Both the position numbers and the translations under genes were made by a program. A DNA stretch of 49,695 bases from positions 1 to 49,695 of the forward strand of contig QHYE01000093.1 of the NCBI GenBank assembly GCA_003224055.1, written 5' to 3'. The notes under the pieces were generated by a model, which made no database searches, was not told where the DNA came from, and saw only the letters and a program-made list of their open reading frames with translations. Source of the stretch: Acidobacteriota bacterium (GTDB taxonomy: Bacteria > Acidobacteriota > Terriglobia > Acidiferrales > UBA7541). Positions 1 to 8,339 of the stretch are shown here, in pieces (positions within the stretch are counted from its first letter, which is position 1; each line of letters begins with the position of its first letter).

Positions 1-33
1 CAAACTAGAAATCAGAAATCAGAAGGAGAAAGG

Positions 34-54
34 GGCGGTCTGTATTTGGCCGCC
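34..54 (-). terminator. Probable terminator of the Crp/Fnr-like gene
   Basis: A 7-bp stem (34-40 with 48-54, one G-U pair) closes a 7-nt loop just past the stop of the minus-strand regulator gene. Read on the minus strand, the stem is followed by CCTTTCTCCTT, a modest pyrimidine-rich tail. This is a plausible Rho-independent terminator, but the T-run is weak. Confidence 0.45.
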
Positions 55-66
55 GAGACGGGAGAG

Positions 67-858
67 CTATTTGCAGAAAGCCTTAGCCAAGCGGGAAGTG
101 TTGACGTGTAACCCGCCGTTCGCGTCGAGAGGGCCTTGGTATTTGACGAAGCCGAGCGTTCTGAATTTATTCATGAATAAGTTGACGCGCGAACGTGTTG
201 TGCCGATCATCGTTGCCAGGGTCCCTTGCGATATTCCGGCAAATCTGTGCGGGTTGCGCTGATTCCTCTTGCCTGCGAGCAGCAGAAGAGTGCGGGCGAG
301 TCGCCTCTCGCTGCACTGAGAAACCTGGTCGATTAAATCCTCCTCGAGCCGAATATTGCGCGTAAGCATGTAAGACAGGAAGGCGTAGGAGAGCGTATGG
401 TCGGCGCGGAGGGCTCGGATCATCTCGTTTCTTTCAATGACCTTTAGAACCGTGGGTGCCATCGCGGTGGCGGTCCTCACGCGAAGATTCTGACTTCCAA
501 GGCACACTTCACCAAAAAATTCGCCTGGCCCCAGAATGGCGACAATTGGCTCCTTGTCCGTCTTGGAGGCCACGGAGAGTTTCACGCGGCCGCTTTGAAT
601 GTACATGAGCGTCTCGGCGGAAGCGCCTTGGGAGAAAATAATTGCTCCTGTTCCGAAGCTTGCTTTTCGTGTGACCACTCCGCCCAAATCGAGCGAAATT
701 TTGGGAAGGGCCTCCGTACTGGACCTCATGCGTGGGTTGGGCCTCCGATTCTGCTGGGATATTGCCTGCCGCACGGATTGGGCCATTCGCGGCATGGCCA
801 GTTCCTTCTTGACATCACTTAGGCTGGCTTCCTGGAGCTCTTCTTGCCCAGATTTCAT
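67..858 (-). CDS. Crp/Fnr-family transcriptional regulator
   Basis: A 263-residue protein with a cyclic-nucleotide-binding-like beta-roll at about residues 58-145 (including PGEFFGEVCLG) and a C-terminal winged helix-turn-helix at about 205-240 (ISQGTLATMIGTTRSRVN). It probably binds DNA as a dimer. The FNR iron-sulfur cysteine cluster is not seen, so the effector is unknown. The start at 858 is chosen because AGGAGGGGAGGA lies a few bases upstream; the reading frame stays open further upstream, but that part has low-complexity composition and no ribosome site. It is divergent from the hut operon, with a palindrome at 984-1005 between them, so control of hut and/or itself is a reasonable inference. 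Confidence 0.9.
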   Translation of the reverse strand: MKSGQEELQEASLSDVKKELAMPRMAQSVRQAISQQNRRPNPRMRSSTEALPKISLDLGGVVTRKASFGTGAIIFSQGASAETLMYIQSGRVKLSVASKTDKEPIVAILGPGEFFGEVCLGSQNLRVRTATAMAPTVLKVIERNEMIRALRADHTLSYAFLSYMLTRNIRLEEDLIDQVSQCSERRLARTLLLLAGKRNQRNPHRFAGISQGTLATMIGTTRSRVNLFMNKFRTLGFVKYQGPLDANGGLHVNTSRLAKAFCK

Positions 859-983
859 GAGTTCCTCCCCTCCTAGGATCCTATCGAACCCGAGCTTATT
901 CTGTTCAATATGGCACATAAGGACGAACTTGGTCTTGCTTGCCACGGTAGGCTTGCCAAGCCTCTGGCGTATCAGGTGACCCC

Positions 984-1005
984 ACGCCAATCGGGAGATT
1001 GGCGT
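984..1005. promoter_or_regulatory. Palindromic operator candidate between the Crp-like gene and hutU
   Basis: ACGCCAAT, six bases, then ATTGGCGT: a perfect inverted repeat with 8-bp arms. The 6-bp spacer is the spacing used by Crp-type dimers (TGTGA-N6-TCACA). It lies in the 266-bp divergent intergenic region, about 120 bp from each start codon. As an RNA it could also form a hairpin. Operator function is inferred from position and symmetry only. No clear -35/-10 pair for hutU was found in this gap. Confidence 0.4.
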
Positions 1006-1124
1006 TCCCGGGAGGAGAAGAACGCAGGCGACCTTCGATGGGAATGAGAATAGATGGCGGAGGTGTCCGAGCAAGTGCAAAAGGAAGATGCGTGAGCTAA
1101 GATGAGCGGCGGAGAGGAAATTTG

Positions 1125-2785
1125 ATGGGCGTGAGCATACCAGGAACGGTGCCAGGGACCGCGGCGGACACGAGCTTGTCAAAGGGCCCGTTTCGGGCGC
1201 CGCGGGGGACGGCGATTTCGTGCAAGGGGTGGCAGCAGGAGGCGGCGCTGCGGATGCTGCTGAACAACCTCGATCCCGAAGTGGCGGAGAAGCCGGAAGA
1301 TTTGGTGGTGTATGGCGGGACGGGAAAAGCGGCGCGGAATTGGGAATGTTTTCATGCGATTGTGCGGTCGCTGAAGGCGCTGGAGGCGGATGAGACGCTG
1401 CTGGTGCAATCGGGGAAGCCGGTGGCGGTGTTTCGAACGCATGAGTATGCGCCGCGGGTGCTGCTGTGCAATTCGAATCTGGTGGGACATTGGAACAACT
1501 GGGACCGCTTTCATGAACTGGACCGCGCGGGATTGATGATGTACGGGCAGATGACTGCGGGGAGCTGGATTTACATCGGCACGCAGGGAATTTTGCAAGG
1601 GACGTACGAGACGTTTGCGGCGGCGGCGAAGAAACATTTCGGCGGGAATTTATCGGGAAAACTTGTCGTTACTGGCGGGATGGGCGGCATGGGCGGAGCG
1701 CAGCCGCTGGCGGCGACGATGAATGGCGCGGCGTTTCTGGGGATTGACGTGGACCCCGAGCGCATCAAGAAGCGGCTGAAGACGGGCTACTGCGACGTGA
1801 TGGTGACTTCGCTGGACGAGGCGCTGCGGATTCTGAAGAACGCGGTGCGCAAGGGCGAGGCGACTTCGGTCGGGCTGGTGGGCAATTGCGCGGACTTGAT
1901 TCCAGAGCTGGCGAAACGCGGCGTGGTGCCGGATTTGCTGACGGACCAGACGAGCGCACAGATGCAGCGCTGGAGCTGCGGAAGAAGAATCCCGAAGAGT
2001 ACAAGAAGCGCTCGATGGCGGCGATGGCGCAGCACGTCCAGGGGATGCTGGATTTGCAGAAGCTGGGCGCGGTGACATTCGATTACGGGAACAACATTCG
2101 AACGTTTGCGTTCGAACAAGGGGTGAAGAACGCGTACGACTTTCCAGGATTTGTGCCGGCGTACATCCGGCCGCTGTTTTGCGAAGGCAAGGGGCCGTTC
2201 CGGTGGGCCGCGCTTTCGGGAGAAGCTGCGGACATCGCGCGTACGGATCAACTAGTGCTGGAACTTTTTCCGCAGAACGAGCAGTTGGCACGCTGGATTA
2301 AATTGGCGCAGAAGCGCGTGAAGTTTCAGGGGCTGCCGTCGCGCATCTGCTGGCTGGGCTACGGCGAGCGCGACAAGTTTGGACTGGCGCTGAACGATCT
2401 GGTGGCCAAGGGAGAATTGAAGGCGCCAGTGGTGATGGGGCGCGATCATCTGGATTGCGGGTCGGTGGCGTCACCGTTCCGCGAGACGGAAGCGATGCTG
2501 GATGGGTCGGACGCGATTGCGGATTGGCCGCTGCTCAACGCGCTGATCAATGCGGCGAGCGGCGCATCGTGGGTTTCGATTCACAACGGCGGCGGCGTGG
2601 GGATCGGTTATTCGCAGCATTCGGGACAGGTGACCGTTGCGGATGGAACGAAAGAGATGGCTAAGAGAATCGAGCGCGTATTGACGAATGATCCCGGGAT
2701 GGGCGTGGTGCGGCACGTGGATGCCGGGTATCCGGAGGCGATTGCATTCGCGAAGAAAACGGGCGTCAAAGTACCGATGGGATAG
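1125..2785 (+). pseudogene. hutU: Urocanate hydratase, interrupted by an internal frameshifting deletion
   Basis: HutU converts urocanate to 4-imidazolone-5-propionate with tightly bound NAD+. The 5' part reads well to about 1958 ([36 protein letters not shown]), ending in LTDQTSA. The 3' part resumes in another frame from about 1961 ([13 protein letters not shown] through to the stop). It includes [13 protein letters not shown] with the catalytic Cys and the C-terminal DPGMGVVRH. Family members have HDPLxGYxPxG plus a short helix between these parts; those roughly 15-17 residues are missing and the frame changes, so no full-length enzyme can be made. The start at 1125 has GGAGAGGA upstream. 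This could be a real deletion or an assembly error, because every other catalytic motif is intact. Confidence 0.85.
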
Positions 2786-2876
2786 AGCAGGACGGCTTGC
2801 TGGTAAGCATACGATTTCACGCGGCACCCTTTCCAGCTTGGGCTTGCATCGAATTCATGAAGTGATAGGAGGGGCC

Positions 2877-3779
2877 ATGTACGTCATTTTGGGAGCGACA
2901 GGACACACGGGTTCGGTGGCTGCGCGGAGATTGCTCGACAAGGGCAAGAAAGTCCGCGTGATGGGACGCGACAGCAAGAAATTGGCGCCATTTGTGAGCC
3001 GGGGCGCGGACGCTTTTCCAGCGGATGTTCTCGATACGGATACGCTGAGCCGGGGGTTCGTGGGAGCGGAGGGAGTCTACGTTCTGATTCCGCCGGCGAT
3101 GACTCTTCCGGATTTCCGGGCGTATCAAGATCAAGTGACGGAGTCCATCGCGAAGGCGCTGGAAAAGGGAGGCGTCACGCATGCGGTGACACTGAGCAGC
3201 GTCGGCGCGGATAAGCCGGATAAGACGGGGCCGGTCATCGGCTTGCACAATATGGAAAAGCGGCTCGCGCAAATCAAGGGACTGAACGCGCTGCATTTGC
3301 GCGCCGGATATTTCATGGAGAACACGCTGGCGCAAACCGGCATTATCAAGTCATTCGGCATGATGGCAGGGCCGGTTCGCGCGGATCTTCCGCTGCCAAT
3401 GATTGCAACGAAAGATATTGGCGTGGCGGCCGCGGAGGCGCTGTTGCGATTGGACTTCGAGGGGCAGAAGACGCAGGAATTGCTGGGGCCGCGGGACGTG
3501 ACTTACACGGAAGCGGCAAAAATTATCGGTACGGCTATCGGGAATCCGGGCCTTGCTTACATGCAGTTGCCGGATGAGCAGGTAATCCAGGCCATGACGG
3601 GGATGGGAATTTCCAGGAACATGGCGGAGCTGCTTTGCGAGATGTCTGCCTCGCTGAACAACGGATACATGAAACCGCTGGAGCCGCGGTCCGCAAAGAA
3701 TACGACGCCGACTACGTTTGAGACTTTTGTGGAGGAAGTGTTTTTGCCGGCGTTTAAGGGGCAGGCGGCTAGCGCGTGA
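2877..3779 (+). CDS. NmrA-like NAD(P)-binding oxidoreductase
   Basis: A 300-residue atypical short-chain dehydrogenase of the NmrA/HSCARG type. The N-terminus MYVILGATGHTGSVAARRL carries the GxxGxxG dinucleotide-binding motif, followed by a Rossmann fold (ADVLDTDTL, GVYVLIPPAM, AVTLSSVGAD) and a C-terminal half typical of NmrA-like proteins. Such proteins reduce quinones or small molecules, or act as redox sensors; the substrate here is unknown. The start is supported by AGGAGGGG upstream. It sits between hutU and hutI in the same direction, 91 bp after hutU, so it is probably co-transcribed with the hut genes. No histidine-pathway role for this family is known to me. Confidence 0.85.
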   Translation: MYVILGATGHTGSVAARRLLDKGKKVRVMGRDSKKLAPFVSRGADAFPADVLDTDTLSRGFVGAEGVYVLIPPAMTLPDFRAYQDQVTESIAKALEKGGVTHAVTLSSVGADKPDKTGPVIGLHNMEKRLAQIKGLNALHLRAGYFMENTLAQTGIIKSFGMMAGPVRADLPLPMIATKDIGVAAAEALLRLDFEGQKTQELLGPRDVTYTEAAKIIGTAIGNPGLAYMQLPDEQVIQAMTGMGISRNMAELLCEMSASLNNGYMKPLEPRSAKNTTPTTFETFVEEVFLPAFKGQAASA

Positions 3780-3785
3780 AAAACG

Positions 3786-3807
3786 GGACAGGCAGGAATG
3801 CCTGTCC
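3786..3807. repeat. REP-like palindromic element (GGACAGGCA / TGCCTGTCC)
   Basis: Perfect 9-bp arms GGACAGGCA and TGCCTGTCC around a GGAA loop, followed by TAC. It lies just after the NmrA-like stop and before hutI. I recognise this palindrome as a type of small dispersed element common between genes in Acidobacteriota; that is recollection, not a search result. As RNA it would form a stable hairpin between two cistrons. Confidence 0.55.
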
Positions 3808-3856
3808 TACTGGCAGGCGTGCAGGATTGCTGCGCGTCCGGCATAATACGGAAGAC

Positions 3857-5134
3857 TTGCCGGGTTCTCTTCTCATTACCGGGGCATCGCAACTTCTGAC
3901 CTTGCGCGGGCACGGTCCGCGAAGGGGCAATTCCCTTTTCAACTTAGGGATCATCGAAGATGGCGCGCTGCTGGTGCGCGATGGCGTCATCGCAGCGGTG
4001 GGGACGCACGCGCAGGTCGAAGCGCTGCCGGAGGCGCGCGCGGCGGAAAAACTGGACCTGGGCGGGCGGGTGGCGCTGCCGGGGTTCGTGGATTCGCACA
4101 CCCACCTGATTCACGCGGCGAGCCGCGCGGAAGAATACGAGCTGAAGATTGAAGGGGCGAGCTACGAAGAGATTGCGCGGAAGGGCGGCGGGATCCTGAA
4201 TTCGGTGAAGAAGCTGCGCGCGGCGACGTCGGAGGCTTTGAAGAAGCGCGCAGCGGCGGCGTTGAAAAAGTTTGCGGCGTACGGCACCACGACGGTTGAG
4301 GCGAAGAGCGGGTATGGGCTCGATATCGTTAGCGAACTGAAGATTCTGGGATTGCATCGGGAATTGGCGGCGGAACAGCCTCTGGAAATTGTGTCCACCT
4401 TTTTGGGAGCGCACGTGGTGCCCGCGGAATTCCGGGGAAAGGCGGACGGAGCGGAAAAATATATCGCGCTGCTGACGGAGAGACTGATGCCGGAAGTGGC
4501 GAGCCAAAAGCTGGCGGAATTCTGCGATGTGTTTTGCGATCGCGGGGCGTTTACGCGGGCGCAATCGAAACGAATTCTCGAAGCCGGAAAGGAATACGGG
4601 ATGGCGCCGCGATTGCATGCGGAACAATTGTCCCGGACCGGTGCGGCGCAACTGGCGGTGGAGCTTGGGGCGGCGAGCTGCGATCACCTCGAGCAGGTGA
4701 ACAAGAGCGATATTCGTGTGCTGGGAAAATCGAGGACGGTGGCGACGCTGCTGCCAGGGTGCGATTTTCATCTGGGATTGCAAAAGTATGCGCCGGCGCG
4801 GGAGCTGATTGATGCGGGAGCGATTGTCTCGCTGGCGACGGACTACAACCCAGGAACGAGCCCGACGCTGAGCATGCCCATGATTTTGTCGCTGGCGTGC
4901 ACGCAACTGCGGATGAGGCCGTCAGAGGCCATTGCGGCGGCGACGATAAATGCGGCTTATGGGCTGCGGCGAGAAAACAACATCGGCTCCCTGGAAGTTG
5001 GCAAACAAGCGGACATCGCGGTATTCGAAGTGGCCGACTACCGGGAAATTCCTTATTATTTTGGTGTGGACCACTGCTGGATGACGGTGAAGCGTGGGCG
5101 CGTAATCCATGTCTCCAAACAGTCCCCAATCTAA
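3857..5134 (+). CDS. hutI: Imidazolonepropionase
   Basis: A metal-dependent amidohydrolase that opens 4-imidazolone-5-propionate to N-formimino-L-glutamate, the third step of histidine breakdown. Visible motifs are DSHTHLIHA (metal-binding His81 and His83 from this start), EAKSGYGLD, STFLGAHVVP, RLHAEQ, CDHLEQ and LATDYNPGTSP. From the TTG at 3857 the protein is 425 residues, normal for HutI. The frame is open back to a GTG at 3776 overlapping the previous stop, but that extension would translate the 3786-3807 palindrome and is not HutI-like. No good ribosome site precedes 3857, so the start is uncertain (TTG at 3827 is another option). Its last 26 bases overlap the next gene. Confidence 0.93.
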   Translation: MPGSLLITGASQLLTLRGHGPRRGNSLFNLGIIEDGALLVRDGVIAAVGTHAQVEALPEARAAEKLDLGGRVALPGFVDSHTHLIHAASRAEEYELKIEGASYEEIARKGGGILNSVKKLRAATSEALKKRAAAALKKFAAYGTTTVEAKSGYGLDIVSELKILGLHRELAAEQPLEIVSTFLGAHVVPAEFRGKADGAEKYIALLTERLMPEVASQKLAEFCDVFCDRGAFTRAQSKRILEAGKEYGMAPRLHAEQLSRTGAAQLAVELGAASCDHLEQVNKSDIRVLGKSRTVATLLPGCDFHLGLQKYAPARELIDAGAIVSLATDYNPGTSPTLSMPMILSLACTQLRMRPSEAIAAATINAAYGLRRENNIGSLEVGKQADIAVFEVADYREIPYYFGVDHCWMTVKRGRVIHVSKQSPI

Positions 5135-5660
5135 TTACTCGAAAAAGCCCATCAAGCGTGTGCGGCTGCTGAGGATTGCGCCGCCGAAAGCCAAGGGGCT
5201 GTTCGAGGAATATTTTTACGGATTTTTGGTGGGGATTTTTCTGGCCTTGTTCATCCTGCTCAAAGCGGGCGGAATGGACACTTCCACCGCGCTGATCGTG
5301 GGACTGTGGGTGGCGGGACTCACCTGGTTCGCGCGGCAGTTGAAGGGCTACTTCAAGGAAAAATCGCAGCCTGCGGCGAAAAAGAAGCGCGTTGAAGCAG
5401 CGAAAACCGCCGCTCACCCTGCCAAGATGCCGACTCAACCGATCCTGAAGCCGATGATCGGGCCGCAATGGCCGCTGAAAACCGGGGGGAAGCCGGGGCA
5501 GGCCAAGCCCAATCCTGCGCCGCCAAACGGCAAGAGCAAGCCAGCGTTCGTGTACGAACGGCCGACACTGCCGGACCGCAAACCAAAACTTCCGGCGAAC
5601 TGGCCCGGACAACCACCCAAGAAAGGAACCGGGCAACAGAACAAGAAACCAAAACGATGA
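5109..5660 (+). CDS. Unknown two-helix membrane protein of the hut operon
   Basis: A 183-residue protein that I do not recognise. It has a short basic N-terminus, two hydrophobic segments at about residues 36-51 (FYGFLVGIFLALFILL) and 59-75 (STALIVGLWVAGLTWFA), then a tail of more than 100 residues rich in Lys, Pro, Gln and Gly with no clear domain. It is predicted to be an inner-membrane hairpin with both termini in the cytoplasm. It overlaps hutI by 26 bp and ftcD by 4 bp (ATGA), so the three are translationally coupled and the frame is very likely expressed. A tether or transport accessory is possible, but nothing in the sequence proves a function. Confidence 0.75.
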   Translation: MSPNSPQSNYSKKPIKRVRLLRIAPPKAKGLFEEYFYGFLVGIFLALFILLKAGGMDTSTALIVGLWVAGLTWFARQLKGYFKEKSQPAAKKKRVEAAKTAAHPAKMPTQPILKPMIGPQWPLKTGGKPGQAKPNPAPPNGKSKPAFVYERPTLPDRKPKLPANWPGQPPKKGTGQQNKKPKR

Positions 5661-7195
5661 AACGACTGATCGAGTGCGTGCCGAATTTTTCCGAGGGCAG
5701 CGATGCCGCGAAGGTGGACGCGATTGTTGAGGCGATGAGCGGAGTACCCGGGGTGTACGTGCTGGACCGGGAGATGGACGCGGACCACAACCGATCCGTG
5801 GTAACGCTGGCGGGCGAGCCGGAGGCGGTGGCGGAAGCAGCGCTGCGAGGCACGGGCAAAGCGATGGAGTTGATTGACCTGACGAAGCATACCGGGGCTC
5901 ATCCGCGCGTGGGCGCAACGGATGTGCTGCCGTTCATTCCCATCGAGGGCGTGACGATCGAGGATTGCGTAGCGCTGGCGCGGCGCGTGGGAGAGGAAAT
6001 CTGGAAGAGGTTTCGCATACCGGTATTTTTTTATGAAGCGGCGGCCACGCGACCAGATCGCGTCAACCTGGAAAATGTGCGGCGGGGCCAGTTCGAGGGA
6101 CTTCGAGAAGAGTTGAAGAAGAATCACGAGCGTCAGCCGGACGTCGGCGAGCCAAAGCTGCATCCGACGGCGGGCGTGACGGTGGTGGGCGCACGCAAGT
6201 TTCTCATCGCTTACAACGTCAATCTGAATACGTCCGATGTCAGCATCGCGAACAAGATTGCGAAGGCGATTCGTTATTCGTCGGGCGGATTGCGCTACGT
6301 GAAATCGATGGGCGTGGACCTGAAAGGGCGCAATCTGGCGCAAGTTTCGATTAACCTGACGGATTTTGAACAGACGCCGATGCACCGCGTCTACGAAATG
6401 GTGAAGCGCGAGGCGGAGCGGTACGGGGTGATGCCGGTGGGCAGCGAAATCGTCGGACTGATTCCGAAAAAAGCGATTGAGATGGCCGCGGACTTTTTTT
6501 TGCAACTGGAGAATTTTTCACCGGCACAGGTATTCGAAAACAAGCTGGAGGCCGCGCTGAGCGGCGCGCCTCTGGAAAGCGCGAAGGAAGGAAAGCTCGC
6601 GGGACTCGTGCGGCCGTTTCTGGATGCCGTGGCTGCACCGGCGGCGACTCCGGGCGGAGGAAGCGTATCGGCGTTCGCGGGAGCGATGGCGGCGGCACTG
6701 GGGCAGATGGTTGCGGGCCTCTCGAGGAAGAAAAAGTCGCAGGCAATGCATGTGGACAAGCTTTCAGCGGCGCTGGACGAATTACGTCGCGGCGCGAATG
6801 AACTTACGAATGCGATCGATCGCGACGCGGAGTCGTACGACGCAGTGATGGCGGCGTTCAAACTACCGCAGGGAAATGCAGATGAAACGCGACTGCGCGA
6901 GGAAGCGATTCAGGCAGCTACGAAAGGCGCGGCCGAAGTGCCGATGCAAGTGGCTGAGCGGAGTGTTGCGCTTTTCGAACGCCTGGGACAACTGGAAGCT
7001 ATCGCGGCCGCATCCATGAAGTCAGACTTGCAAGTAGCGAAATTGATGGCCATCGCAGGGGCGCGCGGGGCGCTGGCCAACGTGGAGATTAACCTCGATG
7101 GGATCAAGGACGCGGCGTACGTCTCCTCGATGCGTACGAAAATAACGGCGCTGCGGGAGCGCCTGGGCGATGCGCCGCGGGCCACAAGCGCGTAG
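5657..7195 (+). CDS. ftcD: Bifunctional glutamate formimidoyltransferase / formimidoyltetrahydrofolate cyclodeaminase
   Basis: A 512-residue fusion. Residues 1 to about 300 are the formiminotransferase (CVPNFSEG near the start, KHTGAHPRVGATDVLPF with the catalytic His at position 82). Residues about 310-512 are the cyclodeaminase (VAAPAATPGGGSVSAFAGAM). It moves the formimino group of formiminoglutamate to tetrahydrofolate, releasing glutamate, then deaminates the product to 5,10-methenyl-THF and ammonia. This completes a HutG-independent histidine route and feeds one-carbon metabolism. The start overlaps the previous stop (ATGA). Length and domain order match the vertebrate-type fused enzyme, which is slightly longer. 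Confidence 0.95.
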   Translation: MKRLIECVPNFSEGSDAAKVDAIVEAMSGVPGVYVLDREMDADHNRSVVTLAGEPEAVAEAALRGTGKAMELIDLTKHTGAHPRVGATDVLPFIPIEGVTIEDCVALARRVGEEIWKRFRIPVFFYEAAATRPDRVNLENVRRGQFEGLREELKKNHERQPDVGEPKLHPTAGVTVVGARKFLIAYNVNLNTSDVSIANKIAKAIRYSSGGLRYVKSMGVDLKGRNLAQVSINLTDFEQTPMHRVYEMVKREAERYGVMPVGSEIVGLIPKKAIEMAADFFLQLENFSPAQVFENKLEAALSGAPLESAKEGKLAGLVRPFLDAVAAPAATPGGGSVSAFAGAMAAALGQMVAGLSRKKKSQAMHVDKLSAALDELRRGANELTNAIDRDAESYDAVMAAFKLPQGNADETRLREEAIQAATKGAAEVPMQVAERSVALFERLGQLEAIAAASMKSDLQVAKLMAIAGARGALANVEINLDGIKDAAYVSSMRTKITALRERLGDAPRATSA

Positions 7196-7234
7196 AATAG
7201 AATTTCCCTCTGCCCCGATCGAAAGGAGCACTAC

Positions 7235-8260
7235 ATGAAACTGACCTCGGCTTTCAGCAGACTCGTGGCCGCAGGTATTCTAGTTGCAATGGCGCTGATG
7301 ATTCCGCCGCAGGTTCGGGCAGACCGTCTGGGCTCCGATAAAATCGCACTCTTTCCCAAGGAAGTCGGCGAATTTGCCTACGCGGATCTGAAAAAGGCAC
7401 GCACGCTCAAGTGGTTTCCGCAATTAAAGGAGCAGCTGCTTCCGGAACGGTTCCGCCAATTCGAGAAGTTCCTGGCGTCGGCGGGAGTGGACCCAAATTC
7501 GCAGGTGGATGAACTGGCGTGGGCGCTAGTGCCCGAAGGGCTGACGGCAAAGACCGAAGGAACGGGTTCGACGGCAGTGCCGACCGGGGAACAGATTGTC
7601 GGCGTGGCCCTCGGAACTTACAATCCGAGTTCGACGGAAGCGTACTTCAAGCAGCAGAAACTGCCGACCTTCAAGGCACGCGGCTACACGATGTTTGCAT
7701 TTGGAACGGGGTCGGGACCGAATGACCTTTTTTTTCTATTCATTGATTCGAGCACGGCGGCTTTTGGCCACCGGTCCATACTCGAGAAAATGATCGAGGT
7801 GCGGTTTGGCACCGAAGAAGGGTTGCTGCGCAACGACAAACTCTACCCGCTGATCAACGAGGCGAACGGCTCGGGCGTGGTGTGGGTGGTGTTGGGTCCG
7901 GCGTACACGCGGCTGGCGATGCAGCAACTTGCTCCGGAAGTGCAACAGTTCCCCGAAGCGGCAAAACTCTTGCTGCGCATGCAAAACATGATCATCAACG
8001 TGGACGCAAGCAGCAGCGTCGATGGCAAGTTCCAGGCGGTGTGCGGATCGACGGAAGACGCCAATGCGCTGGGACAACTGCTGCAAATGGGTTTGATGTA
8101 CAAGCAATATCAATCCAAGAATGACAACCCGGATATGGCCCAGCTTCTTAGCCAGGCGAGCATCATTCCCGCGGGGGATCGCGTGATGGTGCGCATGACG
8201 CTGAATGACGATCAGATCACTGCACTGATCCGGAAAAATACGTTCGCGTTCAAAATGTAG
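7235..8260 (+). CDS. Secreted protein of unknown function
   Basis: A 341-residue protein with a signal peptide (residues 1 to about 29, cleavage near PQVRA). The mature part shows an alpha/beta pattern and no motif I recognise; FFLFIDSSTAAFGHRSILEKMI and the repeated Leu/Gln-rich helices suggest a globular periplasmic fold. It starts 39 bp after ftcD with GAAAGGAG at good distance, so it may be the last gene of the hut transcript. A hairpin at 8292-8320 follows. It is reminiscent of acidobacterial hypothetical secreted proteins. Confidence 0.8.
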   Translation: MKLTSAFSRLVAAGILVAMALMIPPQVRADRLGSDKIALFPKEVGEFAYADLKKARTLKWFPQLKEQLLPERFRQFEKFLASAGVDPNSQVDELAWALVPEGLTAKTEGTGSTAVPTGEQIVGVALGTYNPSSTEAYFKQQKLPTFKARGYTMFAFGTGSGPNDLFFLFIDSSTAAFGHRSILEKMIEVRFGTEEGLLRNDKLYPLINEANGSGVVWVVLGPAYTRLAMQQLAPEVQQFPEAAKLLLRMQNMIINVDASSSVDGKFQAVCGSTEDANALGQLLQMGLMYKQYQSKNDNPDMAQLLSQASIIPAGDRVMVRMTLNDDQITALIRKNTFAFKM

Positions 8261-8291
8261 GATTCCTGGAAAACTACAACACAGGGTGAGC

Positions 8292-8320
8292 AGGGCCAGA
8301 CAGCGATGCGGTCTGGCCCT
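8292..8320 (+). terminator. Hairpin terminator between convergent genes
   Basis: AGGGCCAGAC and GTCTGGCCCT form a perfect 10-bp stem around a 9-nt loop, followed by TCCCGTTT. It lies 31 bp after the stop of the secreted-protein gene and 20 bp before the end of the convergent minus-strand gene. It probably ends the plus-strand (hut) transcript and may act in both directions. Confidence 0.7.
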
Positions 8321-8339
8321 TCCCGTTTGGCGCCAAAGG

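Noticed and set aside
859-1182. N-terminal extension of the Crp/Fnr-like gene
   Set aside because: The frame stays open, but the extra 108 residues are low-complexity, run across the intergenic palindrome and overlap hutU; a strong ribosome site marks 858 as the start.
3776-3856. GTG start of hutI overlapping the NmrA-like stop
   Set aside because: It would translate the REP-like palindrome into protein, and the extra residues are not part of the HutI family; a start near 3857 gives the usual length.
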